Positions 21,123 through 31,964 of a stretch of 64,000 nucleotides of DNA are shown in pieces. This stretch comes from Corythucha ciliata. Its lineage: Eukaryota; Arthropoda; Insecta; Hemiptera; Tingidae. Location of the stretch: contig CM075942.1 in NCBI GenBank assembly GCA_038030265.1, positions 38,716,751 through 38,780,750 of the forward strand, read 5' to 3'. Under the pieces are notes generated by a model. The model saw only the letters and a program-made list of their open reading frames with translations. It had not been told where the DNA came from and did no database searches. The first letter of the stretch is position 1. Each line of letters begins with the position of its first letter. The position numbers and the translations under genes were made by a program.

Positions 21123-21981
21123 AGCTGGGACATAAATTGACCAAGCACCATGTTCACTTCGGGAATGACAAGATGAAAGTCAAATACGCAGCTCAGCTAT
21201 GTATTAGGTCAGTTGCTGACGCTTTAAAATATTGCTTGGAAAATCTAGTGCTCGGGTTCGAGGATTGCGAAGCGACTATCACTTTTTAGTCGTGTTCAAA
21301 GACATTTTTGACATATTAAATGCAACAAGCCTGAATGATAAATATCTTAAGCAGGCCATGTACGAAAAAAAATCTGAACATCCTGAACCAAAAGATGGAT
21401 GCAGTTGGCCTTTATATTAAAGGCTAAAGAGTAACCCGTCAATCCGGAGATATCATCGTTCCGGAAAACCCTGTGTGTGACTGTCAAAGATAATAATAAT
21501 AATAATAATAATAAACCGATTTATTGTAGAGACCCAAACGGGCATTACAACGTGAAATTTAAAATCACAGAGACAAAGGCTTCCACGAGCAGAGAGCGTC
21601 CTTCACCTCATCCACGGAGTAGCAGGCAGATAAACGGGATTCCTAGGGTTTTTAATGGCAATCAACTCTACAACAAGTCTGTATACCTCTTTGGTGGAAA
21701 AGCGAAAGCTGAAGTGTTTAGCTATGTACAAAGCAAACCAGGACCACATTGAAAGACTTTTAGGGTACATTTGGGGGCGATCAGGCAGAAATGATAATCC
21801 ATCGGCCTTTGAATTTACTCATATATGGAAAAAAAGTACTGAAAACGCGGTTCCCTTGGACAAAATAACTTTTCTGGCGGTCAGTAACGCGAGGATTCGG
21901 GATCTTCTTAAGCCTGAAAGAAAAAAATTGAACTGCGTGCAACTGATAAATAGCACTCTACCGAATGAAGGCTTGAGTTAG
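21123..21981 (+). pseudogene. P-element-like (THAP9-type) transposase, central part
   Basis: The sequence starts with KLTKHHVHF and KMKVKYAAQL, typical of the region preceding the GTP-binding part of P-type transposases, and continues with VFKDIFDILNATSLN after a frame change near 21286. After a (TAA)n microsatellite it gives TGFLGFLMA, then ANQDHIERLLGYIWGRSGRNDNPS (first part only quoted here as landmarks: NQDHIE, GRNDNP), the strongly conserved C-terminal block of P transposases. Frame breaks are at 21286 and about 21430-21630. The gene would excise and reinsert the P element; this copy is dead. Confidence 0.85.
21490..21515. repeat. (TAA)n microsatellite
   Basis: About eight TAA units lie within the decayed P-element-like coding region. 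Confidence 0.95.
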
Positions 21982-21995
21982 TACTTTAAAATTTC

Positions 21996-22975
21996 GACGG
22001 TGGATCCGTATAAGTGTGACAAAAAAATATGGGTAAAACCATGTCAAAAGTTGAGTAAAATGGTACCTTCGATCCGTTCCGGAGCTATGATTTTGTTTGT
22101 ATTTAAAAATGTTACTGGTGTTTGCTTAGAAAAATCCGTGATGCCTCGGCTTACATTGTGCCAAATCCACAAAGTTATGCCATTTTCAGAAACTGCGGAA
22201 CATTTCCTGGGAGGAGATTTTATTGCACGAAAAAATCGCCATCACCCAGAAATGTGGCATTTTTGCCATAAATTCACTTTGATACCTTCTCCATCCTACG
22301 ATATCTTGTCCTCCCATTCCAAAACATTGATTTTACAGAAAAATATGAGCAGTTGCCTACGTACCAACAACATTAGTGAAAGGTGCATACAGATCGGCAT
22401 AAATGGAGGGGAGGGTCAAATTGAATGACGCTTGCCTACGATATCTTATCCAATAGCAAGATGTCCTGTTCTCACTTACTGCCGGTCTCCCCGCACCTTT
22501 CACGTAGGCAATTGCCCGGGCTCTGTAAAAACACAGTTATTCTGAATTCTCGTGAAATTTTCGGGAGAAACGTCAGTGGTAACATGAAATGTGAACACGC
22601 CAAAAGAAAGCTTAGAAGATGAAGAAGGTTTTAGGAAAACAGCGAGTTTTCGTAAAACGTACAAATTATGGGCCACGTGAATTTATGGCAAAATTGCCAG
22701 ATTTCTGGGCCTTGACGATTATTTCAAGCAATAAAATGGACACCATAATAAAGGAAATGTTCCGCATTTCCTGAGAATGGCATCACTTTTTGGATATGGT
22801 GCGATATAAGCCGAAAAATCGCGGATTTTTTGAAGCAAGCGCCGGTTATTTTTTAAATACAAAAAAAATCATAACTCAGGAACGGATCGACGTAGGACAC
22901 TTTTGAGTGTTCTAACATTTTACTCCACTTGTACGTAATTTTACCCAAAATGTTTTGTCACACGTACGCGTTTTG
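21996..22975. mobile_element. Foldback element inserted in the P-like transposase
   Basis: The left end reads GGTGGATCCGTATAAGTGTGAC and the right end is its diverged inverse (GTCACACGTACGCG). The arms mirror each other over several hundred bases (GATCCGTTCC, AAATGTTCCGC and the CGAAAAATC blocks), with the centre near 22490. Its terminus resembles those of the elements ending at 1364 and at 50871/52286. No transposase gene. It separates the P-like blocks at 21123-21981 and 23119-23721. Confidence 0.78.
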
Positions 22976-23071
22976 ACAACGTATAGCGTTATACGTATAG
23001 TCATGTTGTAATGGCTGTAAGTATCCACTGTGAGTAGTAAAAAGTAACTTGGAGAACCCACTTTTTATTAC

Positions 23072-23904
23072 AAGTACTTCTAAGGTAAACAGTTGGTAAT
23101 TGAAGTTATTGTATTTTCTTCCACAGAAATAGCGCTCGAGGCAATAGACCCAGAACATGACCATGACTATTGTATTTCGTCTGGCGGGGGGCCATCTGCT
23201 GTAGAATCAGATTTTATGGAAACTGAAGAGGAATCCCTGCGATTCAACTTTTCGGAGAGAGAAATGTCGGATAGGATCATACAAGATGACGTTGAATATA
23301 CTGCAGGCATTTTTTGCACGTTAGTAATCTCTTCCTGCTGACTGACTAACTTACTTCCTTCCCACCAACTTTCAAAGGATTTAGAGTGATGGAGTCGAGT
23401 AAACTGGTAAAGTGTGAACGCTGCATCGATGCCCTGCTGCAAAAAGAAAAGGCAAACGAAAGAATGACATTAATAGCAGCGAAAAACCGAGGGGGCTTGA
23501 TGAAGCCATCGCCCAGCGCTCTGAAACTTTGTAAGGTCGCGGAAATTTTTTTAAAGGAATTCGTCATAGAAAAGGAACAAATACCCTACTCAGAATATCT
23601 TACAACCGCTTTTCTGACGGTAGTTTCCTCTAATTTCATTATTTTCGAGGAACAAAGCCATTTCCTGATCGGTGAAGACAATCATAAGTACTGGTTGATC
23701 CAAGCAGTACTTCTAAGGTAAACAGTTGGTAATTGAAGTTATTGTATTTTCTTCTATAGAAATAGCGCTCGAGGCAATAGACCCAGAACATGACCATGAC
23801 TATTGTATTTCGTCTGGCGGGGGGCCATCTGCCGTAGAATTAGATTTGATAGAAACTGAAGAGGAATCCCTGCAATTCAACTTTTCAGAGAGAGAAATAT
23901 CGGA
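23072..23904 (+). repeat. Partial tandem duplication (636-bp period) of P-like exons
   Basis: The block starting ACTTCTAAGGTAAACAGTTG at 23072 recurs at 23708 and is nearly identical for about 195 bases: end of exon B, the following intron and most of exon A. The second copy then ends in unrelated sequence (GGGGTGACACATTACC). Copies differ at a handful of positions, so the duplication is much younger than the element's decay. Confidence 0.85.
23119..23721 (+). pseudogene. P-element-like transposase, C-terminal exons
   Basis: Exon A (23119-23327) follows a good acceptor (TTTTCTTCCACAG) and ends YTAGIFC before GTTAGT. Exon B (23380-23719) follows CAAAG and reads KCERCIDALL, then KNRGGLMKPSPSAL, matching the usual C-terminal Cys-x2-Cys and (K)NRGGL-PS block of P/THAP9 transposases, and ends at the donor AAG|GTAAAC. 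Both exons are open. Together with the upstream part this is one old P-like gene split by a foldback. The THAP domain was not found nearby. Confidence 0.75.
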
Positions 23905-24320
23905 TAGGGGTGACACATTACCTCGTTGACGTGGTGACAGGACAAAACTATAACTTGTTTCCTTGAGTGTAACCCTCTGAGTCTATATGCAGCGAACGGA
24001 CGACAACAGTACATAATGGTTCTAGTGATGTTTTTCTCTGATTATCTCGTTATTGTGCACCCTGTAGAGGCAGTGGAGAGGAGCCGAATGATCGTGGAGG
24101 CCTCATCTAGACCTTATAACTAAATATAACCAAAGCCCCATACACGTATTGGGAAAGGACACGGCAGGTTACGATCAAGTTGGCATTGCATTCTTATGTA
24201 TTTCTGGTTGCCCCGTTCATGTAAGTTCTACATTCTAAGCTTGCTGCAAATCGTTTTTCTTTTCAATAACTCAGTCTTCATGGCTTTGTAGGCATGAAAA
24301 TTACGTAAAATGGAACTTGA

Positions 24321-24689
24321 GTGACAACGGGATTATCGAAGGAAGGATCGCCGCTATCTAAAAAAATTAAAATAAATCGGTGCCGGTCCTTGCTCGTGAG
24401 TATCCAATCGCTAAACATTCGACATCTTGTCATCAATAAAAATCGGGCAACTTATTTTAATCATGGTACGTCCTTTCTTGTACAAAGATTCATTAGTGGC
24501 AATTCGACAGACGCCCGTCATTTCCCGGCGATGTCGAGCTTGGGTAATGTAAATTACCTCGTTGACGTGGTAAGTGCATTCAAACAAGAGGAATTTCGCG
24601 ATTTGAAATCACTTGAACCGCAACACGTCGACAGAAGTGGCTTAGTTAGTACTTCGGGAGTACGAAATGCAGAGGCAAGGGCTTTGTGA
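24321..24689 (+). CDS. Unrecognised open frame (122 codons)
   Basis: I recognise no family. The frame contains LLVSIQSLNIRHLVINKNRATYF and a polar C-terminus. It follows the duplicated P-like exon by about 400 bases and could be a chance frame or another remnant of the same element. Confidence 0.15.
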   Translation: MTTGLSKEGSPLSKKIKINRCRSLLVSIQSLNIRHLVINKNRATYFNHGTSFLVQRFISGNSTDARHFPAMSSLGNVNYLVDVVSAFKQEEFRDLKSLEPQHVDRSGLVSTSGVRNAEARAL

Positions 24690-26050
24690 TGACAAGAGTG
24701 AGTTTTCCGTTGTTAGTCAAGAAAAAAGGCCAGTTCACAATTTATTGTCGGTACGGAAACGTAAACGCGAATGGGTGACTGTAGTCGGACCATAGCAATC
24801 GTTTCATTTCAAACCCTTTCACGTTGCCATCCCGTCAATTTTGAACTGGCGTAACTTTTAACTAGCGCGTTAGGCTCGTTTCACATATACGAGGTTTCAA
24901 GCGGCGCGGTTTTGGGTTTTTGCTGCCGCGTTGTGACCATGTACACCTTTATACATGTGCGGTACGTATTACTTGGTTCGACGAGAAAGCGGCATTCACG
25001 CGGATTACACGCGGGGGCCTCTTGAAACCGCGTATGTGTGAAACGAGCGTTGGGAAATGTTTAACGCAGAATGTTCACGTACTCCTTCTATAGCGGCGCT
25101 GAAGAAGATTACCTCACCCTGATGCTTGGAAAAGAATCTAAAGAAGGATACACGGTCCTTTCCAGCCCTCGAGTAAGCACCCAATAAACGCGTAGTTCAC
25201 CGGCATTTCGTTCTTTTTGGATCGGTCAAATAAACGCCATTTGTGTATTATAGAATAAAAAGAACACGTTTTGATGATTCTCTAGTCAAAATTAATTTTC
25301 CAAGTGACATAGGAACAAGACTTCTTGGCCGCGCGATGTGGGGAATACGCATTCTGTTCTGCCTCAGTGACTGAAACCCGGAAGAAACTATCACCGTCTG
25401 TGGATCAATTGCTTACAATAGACCTAAATTTCAGCTCATAAAACATAAAACAACTTTTGGAACGTTAAAATTAAGTAAATACATAAATAAATCACTCTAT
25501 ATTGTATAATAAATTTGGGGTAACCAGGAAAGGTAATATAACCCAACTCTTATCTCGTGTCCGTTCCCGATAATAAAATATGGGTTGCATAATACATATA
25601 CATATTTTATATTGTGCAACCAATTTTCTTTTCGGACATCTAAAAAAAAATTGTACAAACAAAAAATTATTGTGTCGTTCAATGTCAGTATCGCGCATTA
25701 TCCAGTCACTCGTGCATTTGAAATTCAGCCAGAAGCTTATTTCGCCCAAGTCTAGTCTTATTTTCAGTGGGATCAGTAGGGAGCGAAAAACGCCAAAAAT
25801 TTAAGTCGGCGTACATAATTGAATAAGGCCGAGGCCACAATATGCGTTTTGTCTGGACGGATGGTCTAGGCAATAGGACTGATATTTGTTTTTTTTTTTC
25901 TTTATTTTGCCGTTTATGACAGTAATATGCCAACAGTACTTTGTGTTAGGAGCGGTAATTATGCGTAAAAAACTTGATTTCGAAGGTTATACTGCTACTG
26001 CTAATATGTATAATACTTGGTGGGTTCTATTGCAGCTGGTCCACATTGCA
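24690..26050. other. 1.3 kb mostly without genes, one MITE
   Basis: Apart from the MITE at 24873-25048 I see no repeats. A possible small exon lies at 25072-25168 (acceptor TTTAACGCAG, open frame including SGAEEDYLTLMLGKESK, donor GTAAGC), which I cannot assign to a family. Confidence 0.4.
24873..25048. mobile_element. MITE with GGCTCGTTTCACA termini (~176 bp)
   Basis: Left arm GGCTCGTTTCACATATACGA and the inverse of the right arm GCTCGTTTCACACATACGCG agree over about 30 bases including GGTTTCAAG. The centre is GC-rich and non-coding. Confidence 0.75.
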
Positions 26051-26288
26051 ACTGGGGGCCTGTTCTGTAACTTTTAGTTGAGTGTCACTATCACTGTCAC
26101 TGTTCCCTGTCCTTTCAACTGTTCCTTGTAACTGTCATTTGAACTGCTTCCTGTGATAATGACTGGAGTTCCGTAAAACCAGCCAAGTGTTCCTTGATAA
26201 CCTGAAAATTACCTTCCCCTACGCGTGTTTGTCAGCGCACATCAATTAACCGGTGTTCGGACTGTCATTTTCGAAAAAAACGTGAAAA

Positions 26289-27263
26289 ATGTAAGTATTA
26301 TGTAATTAATTCATCGTTCTGAGTACATTGTTTGGTACCAAAATATAGATTGCAGCCGAAATACAATTTGTTCGTCTTATTATTTTTTTTTTTACGTTAG
26401 GTCTGGTAATGCTACGGACGGTACTACGGTAGCGGCGTTTGTCGGGAGAATTTCAGAGGCCCAAAAAGAAGCAATGGTGGACTTCATTATGGAAAATATC
26501 ATGATGAATCAGGGACTTTCATTGACGGCTCGTGGAAAATCAACGTATAAAGAAAAATGGAATGAGTTAGCCTTAGTTTTGAATGGCATGAATGGGACAA
26601 TGAAAAGTTCTGAAAAATGGCAACGAGTAAGTATGAATTAATAACTTTGCCAATGCGAACTACTGTACAATTTTCCCGAAGACTTGGTCTCACATGAAGA
26701 GTGTGCTGAAAGCAAAGCTGGCAAAGCAAAAAAGATATATGTCGGGGACCGGAGGAGGACCCCCTTCATTAATTACTCTGACTCCTATTGAAGAGAAAAT
26801 TGCATCTCTCTTCAAGGACGAGAGTGTCGTCGGGTTGGATGTCCCCGGTTAGTAGCACTATATATACCCAATCGTTGGGACGTCAATAAAAGACATGAGA
26901 TAAAGGATATAGGTACCCAACATTGTCTTCTTTTTTTCAGAAAGCGCAGTTCAAACGCAACAATTATTAATTTCTGAAGTTGAGGACCCGGACGAGCCTC
27001 TTACTCTCTACCCAGCTTCAGAGAATTTAGCTCCACCCGCCTTCAGAGTAGAAGCAGAACTGGACGTGGTGGAGTCCATGCAGCCTGAATGTGATGAGCC
27101 TCCCGTTAAAAAGAGAAAATAAAAAAATAAAAAAGACAGTACACTAGAAGAACTCCTCAAAAAACAAATCGCGGTGCTGGGCGACCTGACAAAGGCAGTT
27201 GAAAACCTAAATAGGACCCACGAAAAAATAGCATTACTCTTGGAAAGACATTTAAATGAATAA
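26289..27263 (+). CDS. PIF/Harbinger Myb/SANT-like DNA-binding protein
   Basis: Four exons: the start codon is split (AT at 26289-26290, G at 26401), then 26401-26626, 26682-26847 and 26941 onward, all with GT-AG borders. The first exons encode a trihelix/Myb-like fold: KEAMVDFIMEN, then YKEKWNELALVLNGM and KWQRTWSHMK. A Gly/Pro linker, an acidic region and a basic cluster (PVKKRK) follow. The frame meets TAA at 27120-27122, but the same frame then continues for 46 codons of coiled-coil-like sequence (LEELLKKQIAVL) to TAA at 27261. The family usually ends in such a coiled coil, so the first stop may be a recent mutation. The protein would carry the transposase to the nucleus and the termini. 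Confidence 0.85.
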
Positions 27264-27626
27264 TTAGCGTTTCATTTTTTCGATTATAGTATTTAATTCC
27301 ATTTTTTGATCGATAAACATTTCTTTTGTTGATATAATTTTCATCCTGAAACATTAAAAAGTAGGTAATGATGTTAAAAAGTATGTCCGTTACGTTCGTC
27401 TCAGTTCAAGTTGATGGAAACTCATTGGCCAAAAAAAAGGGATGTTACGTGTAACGTTAGGACCCTCAGAATTATATTCGTTATTACATGAATTACTTAG
27501 TTCAAAAATAACTGTTTATGTACGCGGCTCTTGCGAGGTCACCTTCCGTCCTTGCAGACTCCGAAACAACGGATTCGTTTACTGGAATAATGGAGAAACA
27601 CGTATTGCTTTGATCAAAAAATGACG

Positions 27627-29990
27627 TCAATTCATGTCATTACTTCGTGAGTCGTAGTCTGAATCATCAAACATCAGAGGCACTTCTTCAACATCATGCC
27701 TCACACAAATATTGTGGAGTACAGCGCACGAAACGATAATCTTTCCTGATCTGATTGGCGAGTAATGGAGAACTCTGTGTTTCAGCAGACACCGGAATCT
27801 CCCTTTCAATAACCCGATAGTTCTCTCCACGATACTCCGAGCTCTGACTATCGCTTCTTGATATCGTGTATGCTGCGGATTATCCGAGATGCGGGTAAAA
27901 GGCGTGAGTAGCCAAGGCTGCGAAGGATAACCTGAGTCACCTATAGACGAATACAATAACAATAAAAATAAATGACATTCAGGAGAATGGGTTTGCCTAT
28001 GTTAGCGTTAGAGGGCCTACGCTCGTACCTTTGGGGGGTTTTTTTTTTCTACTATCAGTTCCTAACGAGAAAAATGTTTTACATTTATGGAGTATTCGTT
28101 GACTAGGGAAAAATTTGATAGGCACCAAAATTATAGGAAAGGTAGTTAATAAAATGTTCAAATAACGTCCACGAATAACGTTAAATGAACTTGGAAATTG
28201 AACACTTGCCCCCTTCCTCAGACCAGAAAGGTACACGAGGGTCATTCCGACAATTTCTATGACATTTTAAACGCTTCCATAAAAAGAGGCCAATACTTGT
28301 TCCTAGGCACACGTACGATTGCTTAGGCGGGGGGAACTATGAATCGTACAACACCCACCAAACGGTCGGCCCAGTTATACTGTTCCTCAACCACATCACC
28401 GGTATACATTTTGTTTTTCCAGGACCTTCCCTTCACGTCTCGACATCGTAGTAATTTGGCCCTATCCATTTGGACGAAAATGTCCGTCAGATGCTTCCCT
28501 CTGGCGTAGTTGGTGGGAATTAATTCATTTAGCGAAATAGGGGGAACCCTTCTGAGATCCTGCTTGTGCAACTATGCGGCCACACTTACTGACCGTTGGG
28601 CGATCACCCTGGAATTTCTGGATCTCTTGAAAACCTTAATTATTCCTGAAAAAACTGTTTTGTGTTCCGACGGGAAATTCATTGTCTGAACGGAGTCTGG
28701 AGTACGCGACGTTGGTTTCTAACGATCGCCCGAATTCACCGTGAACGGTTGACGCTGACCAAAGAGCTGAACTCTCACCCTGCCCAGGTAAAGCTTAATT
28801 GCGCCAATTGTCTTCAAATACTGCGTTTCTTAACGTAAATCAGGTGGTCCCCTATGCTAAATCTGCTGAAACTTTAATTACCCCCTCCCCGTCCGAAATT
28901 CTGTCTGCCGGTTAATGGCTTACTACCACCCATTATGTCCTGTCACACAAGGCAAGATGTTGCTACCGCTGACATTAGTGTCAACGAGTCATGTTGTGTA
29001 AATCTATCACACGACCATAATTCTATACTAACCAAGCAAGAAATCGTCATTGATTCCAGATTCGTGATTTTCCCGGAACAAGGCACATAGCTCACTATTA
29101 TTCCAAATGAATGAATCATGCGTTCTCCCCGGAAATTTGGCATTTATGTTGATGATTTCACGCCGGTAGTCACAAACCTGCAAAACTATAAGTTTATAAA
29201 CGAAGAAGCAATCGTTCATAGTACGCAGGACGCACAATTTGCACATTGATGCTATGATAATTCTTCCTGTTTATGTAAATGTCTTCGTCGACGTTGGGCC
29301 GAACGATTGCAACATGCGTTCCGTCAATGACACCAAGGACATCGCGCATTCCGAATTTTTGGTTAAAACTATAAATGAAGAGTAAATAAATGACGCATAC
29401 AGAAAATGGACTGCGTCACCACTGTGTTACGCACTTGGCCTTTAACTGGGTTTTTTCATCATTCCTCAACGGAAATTTGACGTAATGCCCCAAAAGCTCA
29501 GTTAAAAGATCACTTATCTCTGTAATGCATCGCGATACGACAGGTCTGAAAATGATAGGTAAAACAGCAAGGAATCACACATAATTATAATCAACGCATC
29601 AACATTTAACTCACCTTGACACGCTATTCAATACGCTGTTGCCAACGATTGCTTGATAACTGCCGTTGGCGAAAAAGCTGAGTGCCACCATAAACTGTAC
29701 ACATAATTTGTTGGGACTCATGACAATACTCAATCAACAGGAAAATGGGTAAAGGAACTCACCCTTAGATGCTCCGGTACCCTTGTACTTCGGGCGGGGT
29801 GAGCCATCCTGGGCTTCAACCGTTCAATTAAATCAACAACAAGAGCTGGAGGTAGACGGTAATAAGAAATGAAAATTTGTTCAGGAATTGCAAAGGGATT
29901 GAAATAGTCCCGCAACCGCCTTCTCTCCAAATTGAGCGATTGCTCTCGTTCTTCATTAGCCCTGCGATTTCCCGCTACGTGAAATGCCAT
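27627..29990 (-). CDS. PIF/Harbinger (HARBI1-type) DDE transposase, six exons, intact
   Basis: Exons on the minus strand: 29990-29763, 29694-29615, 29545-29435, 29368-29236, 29177-29033, 27940-27627. All borders are GT-AG and the phases agree, giving an uninterrupted 336-residue product. The N-terminus (MAFHVAGNRR) leads to FMVALSFFANGSYQ, typical of the HARBI1 helix-turn-helix region. The catalytic triad is present: Asp in VIDGTHV, Asp in GDSGYPSQPW, Glu in VERTIGLLK, with HDSFIW between them. The 1.1-kb last intron holds an unassigned open frame at 28323-28571 (82 codons). The enzyme cuts and pastes the element, working with the Myb-like partner encoded convergently. Full conservation of residues and splice sites suggests recent activity. 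Confidence 0.92.
28323..28571 (-). other. Unassigned open frame in a transposase intron
   Basis: 82 codons with a conserved-looking centre (NKMYTGDVVEEQYNWADRL) but no family I know. It lies inside the last intron of the Harbinger transposase on the same strand. Could be a fragment of another inserted element. Confidence 0.2.
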
Positions 29991-30329
29991 GACTAGAAAT
30001 TATTATTTTGTAATAAATATCACACTGTTAATAATTCAAAAATAAAGCAAACAAAAACTAAAAACACTTACTCAAAAAAAGGAATACACGCCGGAAAAGA
30101 AACTAACTGAAAATTTTAAAAAGCCGGTAAAAGGTTATAAACAAAACTCTTTAAGTGATCCTTGTAACACCACTTGGCTATCCCAAAGGATAGTGAGAGT
30201 GTTCCCCCAGTCGTGACGTCAGGGGAACAGCTACAAGAGAACACTGAGATACAGAACACCAAAACATGACGTCACAACTGGACCTGACTGTTCCTAGGAT
30301 CAGTCAAATTCTTACAGAACAAGCCCCCT

Positions 30330-30830
30330 GGTCTATGTAGGGAACGCGAGTTCCCTAGCAACGGGTGAGAGTGGAGGCGTCTTGTGAGAGATATAGAAGA
30401 AGAGAGTTTTCGTTTTTGCTAAAATATAGAACTTGATTTTGGTTTATTAAAATGACTTGAGTACCTTACAGTCTACAAGTCTTGATGTGGACCAGATGCT
30501 AGAGCTAGTACTAGTAAAAGTACTAGTACTTTTGAGTAACTATCGCGTAAAGTGCCATGAAAAGTTACTGGTATGGTATAGCAGTATTCGTGTCGATTTG
30601 CAGTTCTCTATCATCATTATTTTAACATATGGAATCAGCAAGCTTTTTGAGGATCCTCAAATTAGAAACTCCCAGTGATTATATTGACCACGAAACCGCA
30701 CTGAAAAACTTTTTCTGGCGACATTTACTGCGAGGATGTGGTACTCCGTGGACGAGAGAATTTTTCATTAAAATTTACGTTTTTCGTCCAAACAATCGTT
30801 CAGTTACCGTTTTCAATTAACACTTGTAGG
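30330..30830. other. 500 bp without recognised features
   Basis: Nothing identifiable. Short frames here match no family. Confidence 0.5.
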
Positions 30831-31085
30831 ATCAAATATTGAACACAGTAAAATTTGATAGTGGGCGCAGTAAATTTGCGTCGGTGGCCAAAGATTTTTC
30901 TCTACGACGTAACAGTTAATCTCACAAAGGGCGAGTGCACCACGTAGTAAGAACAGAAATTGGACGCAGTAAAATTTGCATTGAGAGCCAGCGATTATTT
31001 CTAACTCGTAACAGTTAATCCAACAAGGGACGAGAGCACCAGGTACTATAGGACCAGAAATTGAAGGCAGTGAAATTTGAGGGTA
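30830..31085. repeat. Degenerate tandem repeat, ~100-115-bp unit
   Basis: Two full units and a partial one share the order: AGAAATTG(A/G)A-GCAGTAAAATTTG, then AGCCA-GATT-TTTCT, CGTAACAGTTAATC, CAA-GG-CGAG-GCACCA. Confidence 0.75.
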
Positions 31086-31964
31086 AACGCTTTAACCTTT
31101 TTATTTTATTTATTAGGTACATTTTATTTACGGGTCTGAAACTGCAGATATTTTGGTGAAGTGCTTCGATGGGGCATCGACATTCCTTTTTCTTCCTTAA
31201 GGTTTTGTGTAAACGGATAAGATGACGAGAACAGTCATGACCGTTAGCCTTTGATTTTATATGTATTTCATTGGTCAAATCATGATCATTTACTCAGACT
31301 CCCACTTACATAGTTAATAACTTTCTGCTGCGCATTTCCTAGCAATTTTTATCGCTCAATTTATTATCTATCCGAAACTTAAATTAGCAACACTCTTGAT
31401 TTTTTGAATAAAGTACTTGCTACTCCTTCAGCAATGTGCAGAATAGTCCGTGCAAGAGCATAATTTATAGTTCCCATGACAGAGTTTATTGTTCAGCATT
31501 GTAAGGAGAACAGTTGGAAAAAATATTAAGTACTACTGTGAAAGGCAAAGCTCGCGTTCCTGTATGGACATGGAATATTACGCCGTTGTCCAGCAAACCA
31601 TTGATGTTGCCGTTGTAAAAAAGAAATGCCTCCCCTTAGTATCGGATGCTGAAATAAGAAGGGTAAAAAGTAATGCGTCCAAACATACGGCTAGTTGGGG
31701 GTTGCCTTTGTAAAAACTACTGGTCTCCCCAGTAAAAAGAACTAGGTTGACGTGATAAAAGTGAACTGTGTCCCCTTGATGTTTGTGTGCTTCTTCCTTC
31801 CGTTCCGTTGCTATAGGTAAAAGTAGAGGGATAATCTTCAGTGTGGTGACTTGTCCGGGCCTCATGCCTCAACAGCATTTAAGTTCTCAGTGTCAGTGCT
31901 CCCTCCCAGTTTCACGAGTCGAGTTTTTTCTTTCGTGATGAATTAATTTACTGGTGTAAACGCG
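31086..31964. other. About 880 bp without recognised genes
   Basis: Overlapping short frames on both strands near 31489-31865 show no known motif. I see no repeats apart from those listed. Confidence 0.5.

Larger units (their letters stand above)
26054..30329. mobile_element. PIF/Harbinger DNA transposon, apparently complete
   Basis: Short terminal inverted repeats GGGGGC(C/T)TGTTCTGTAA (left 26054-26070, right 30313-30329) enclose a Myb/SANT-like gene on the plus strand and a DDE transposase on the minus strand, the two proteins PIF/Harbinger elements need. Additional subterminal similarity (CACTGTTCC-type motifs) is present near both ends. The exact TSD could not be settled. Genes are convergent, separated by 360 bases. 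Confidence 0.88.

Noticed and set aside
31489..31865. Two overlapping frames of 74 and 95 codons
   Set aside because: No motif, no splice context, opposite strands of the same DNA.
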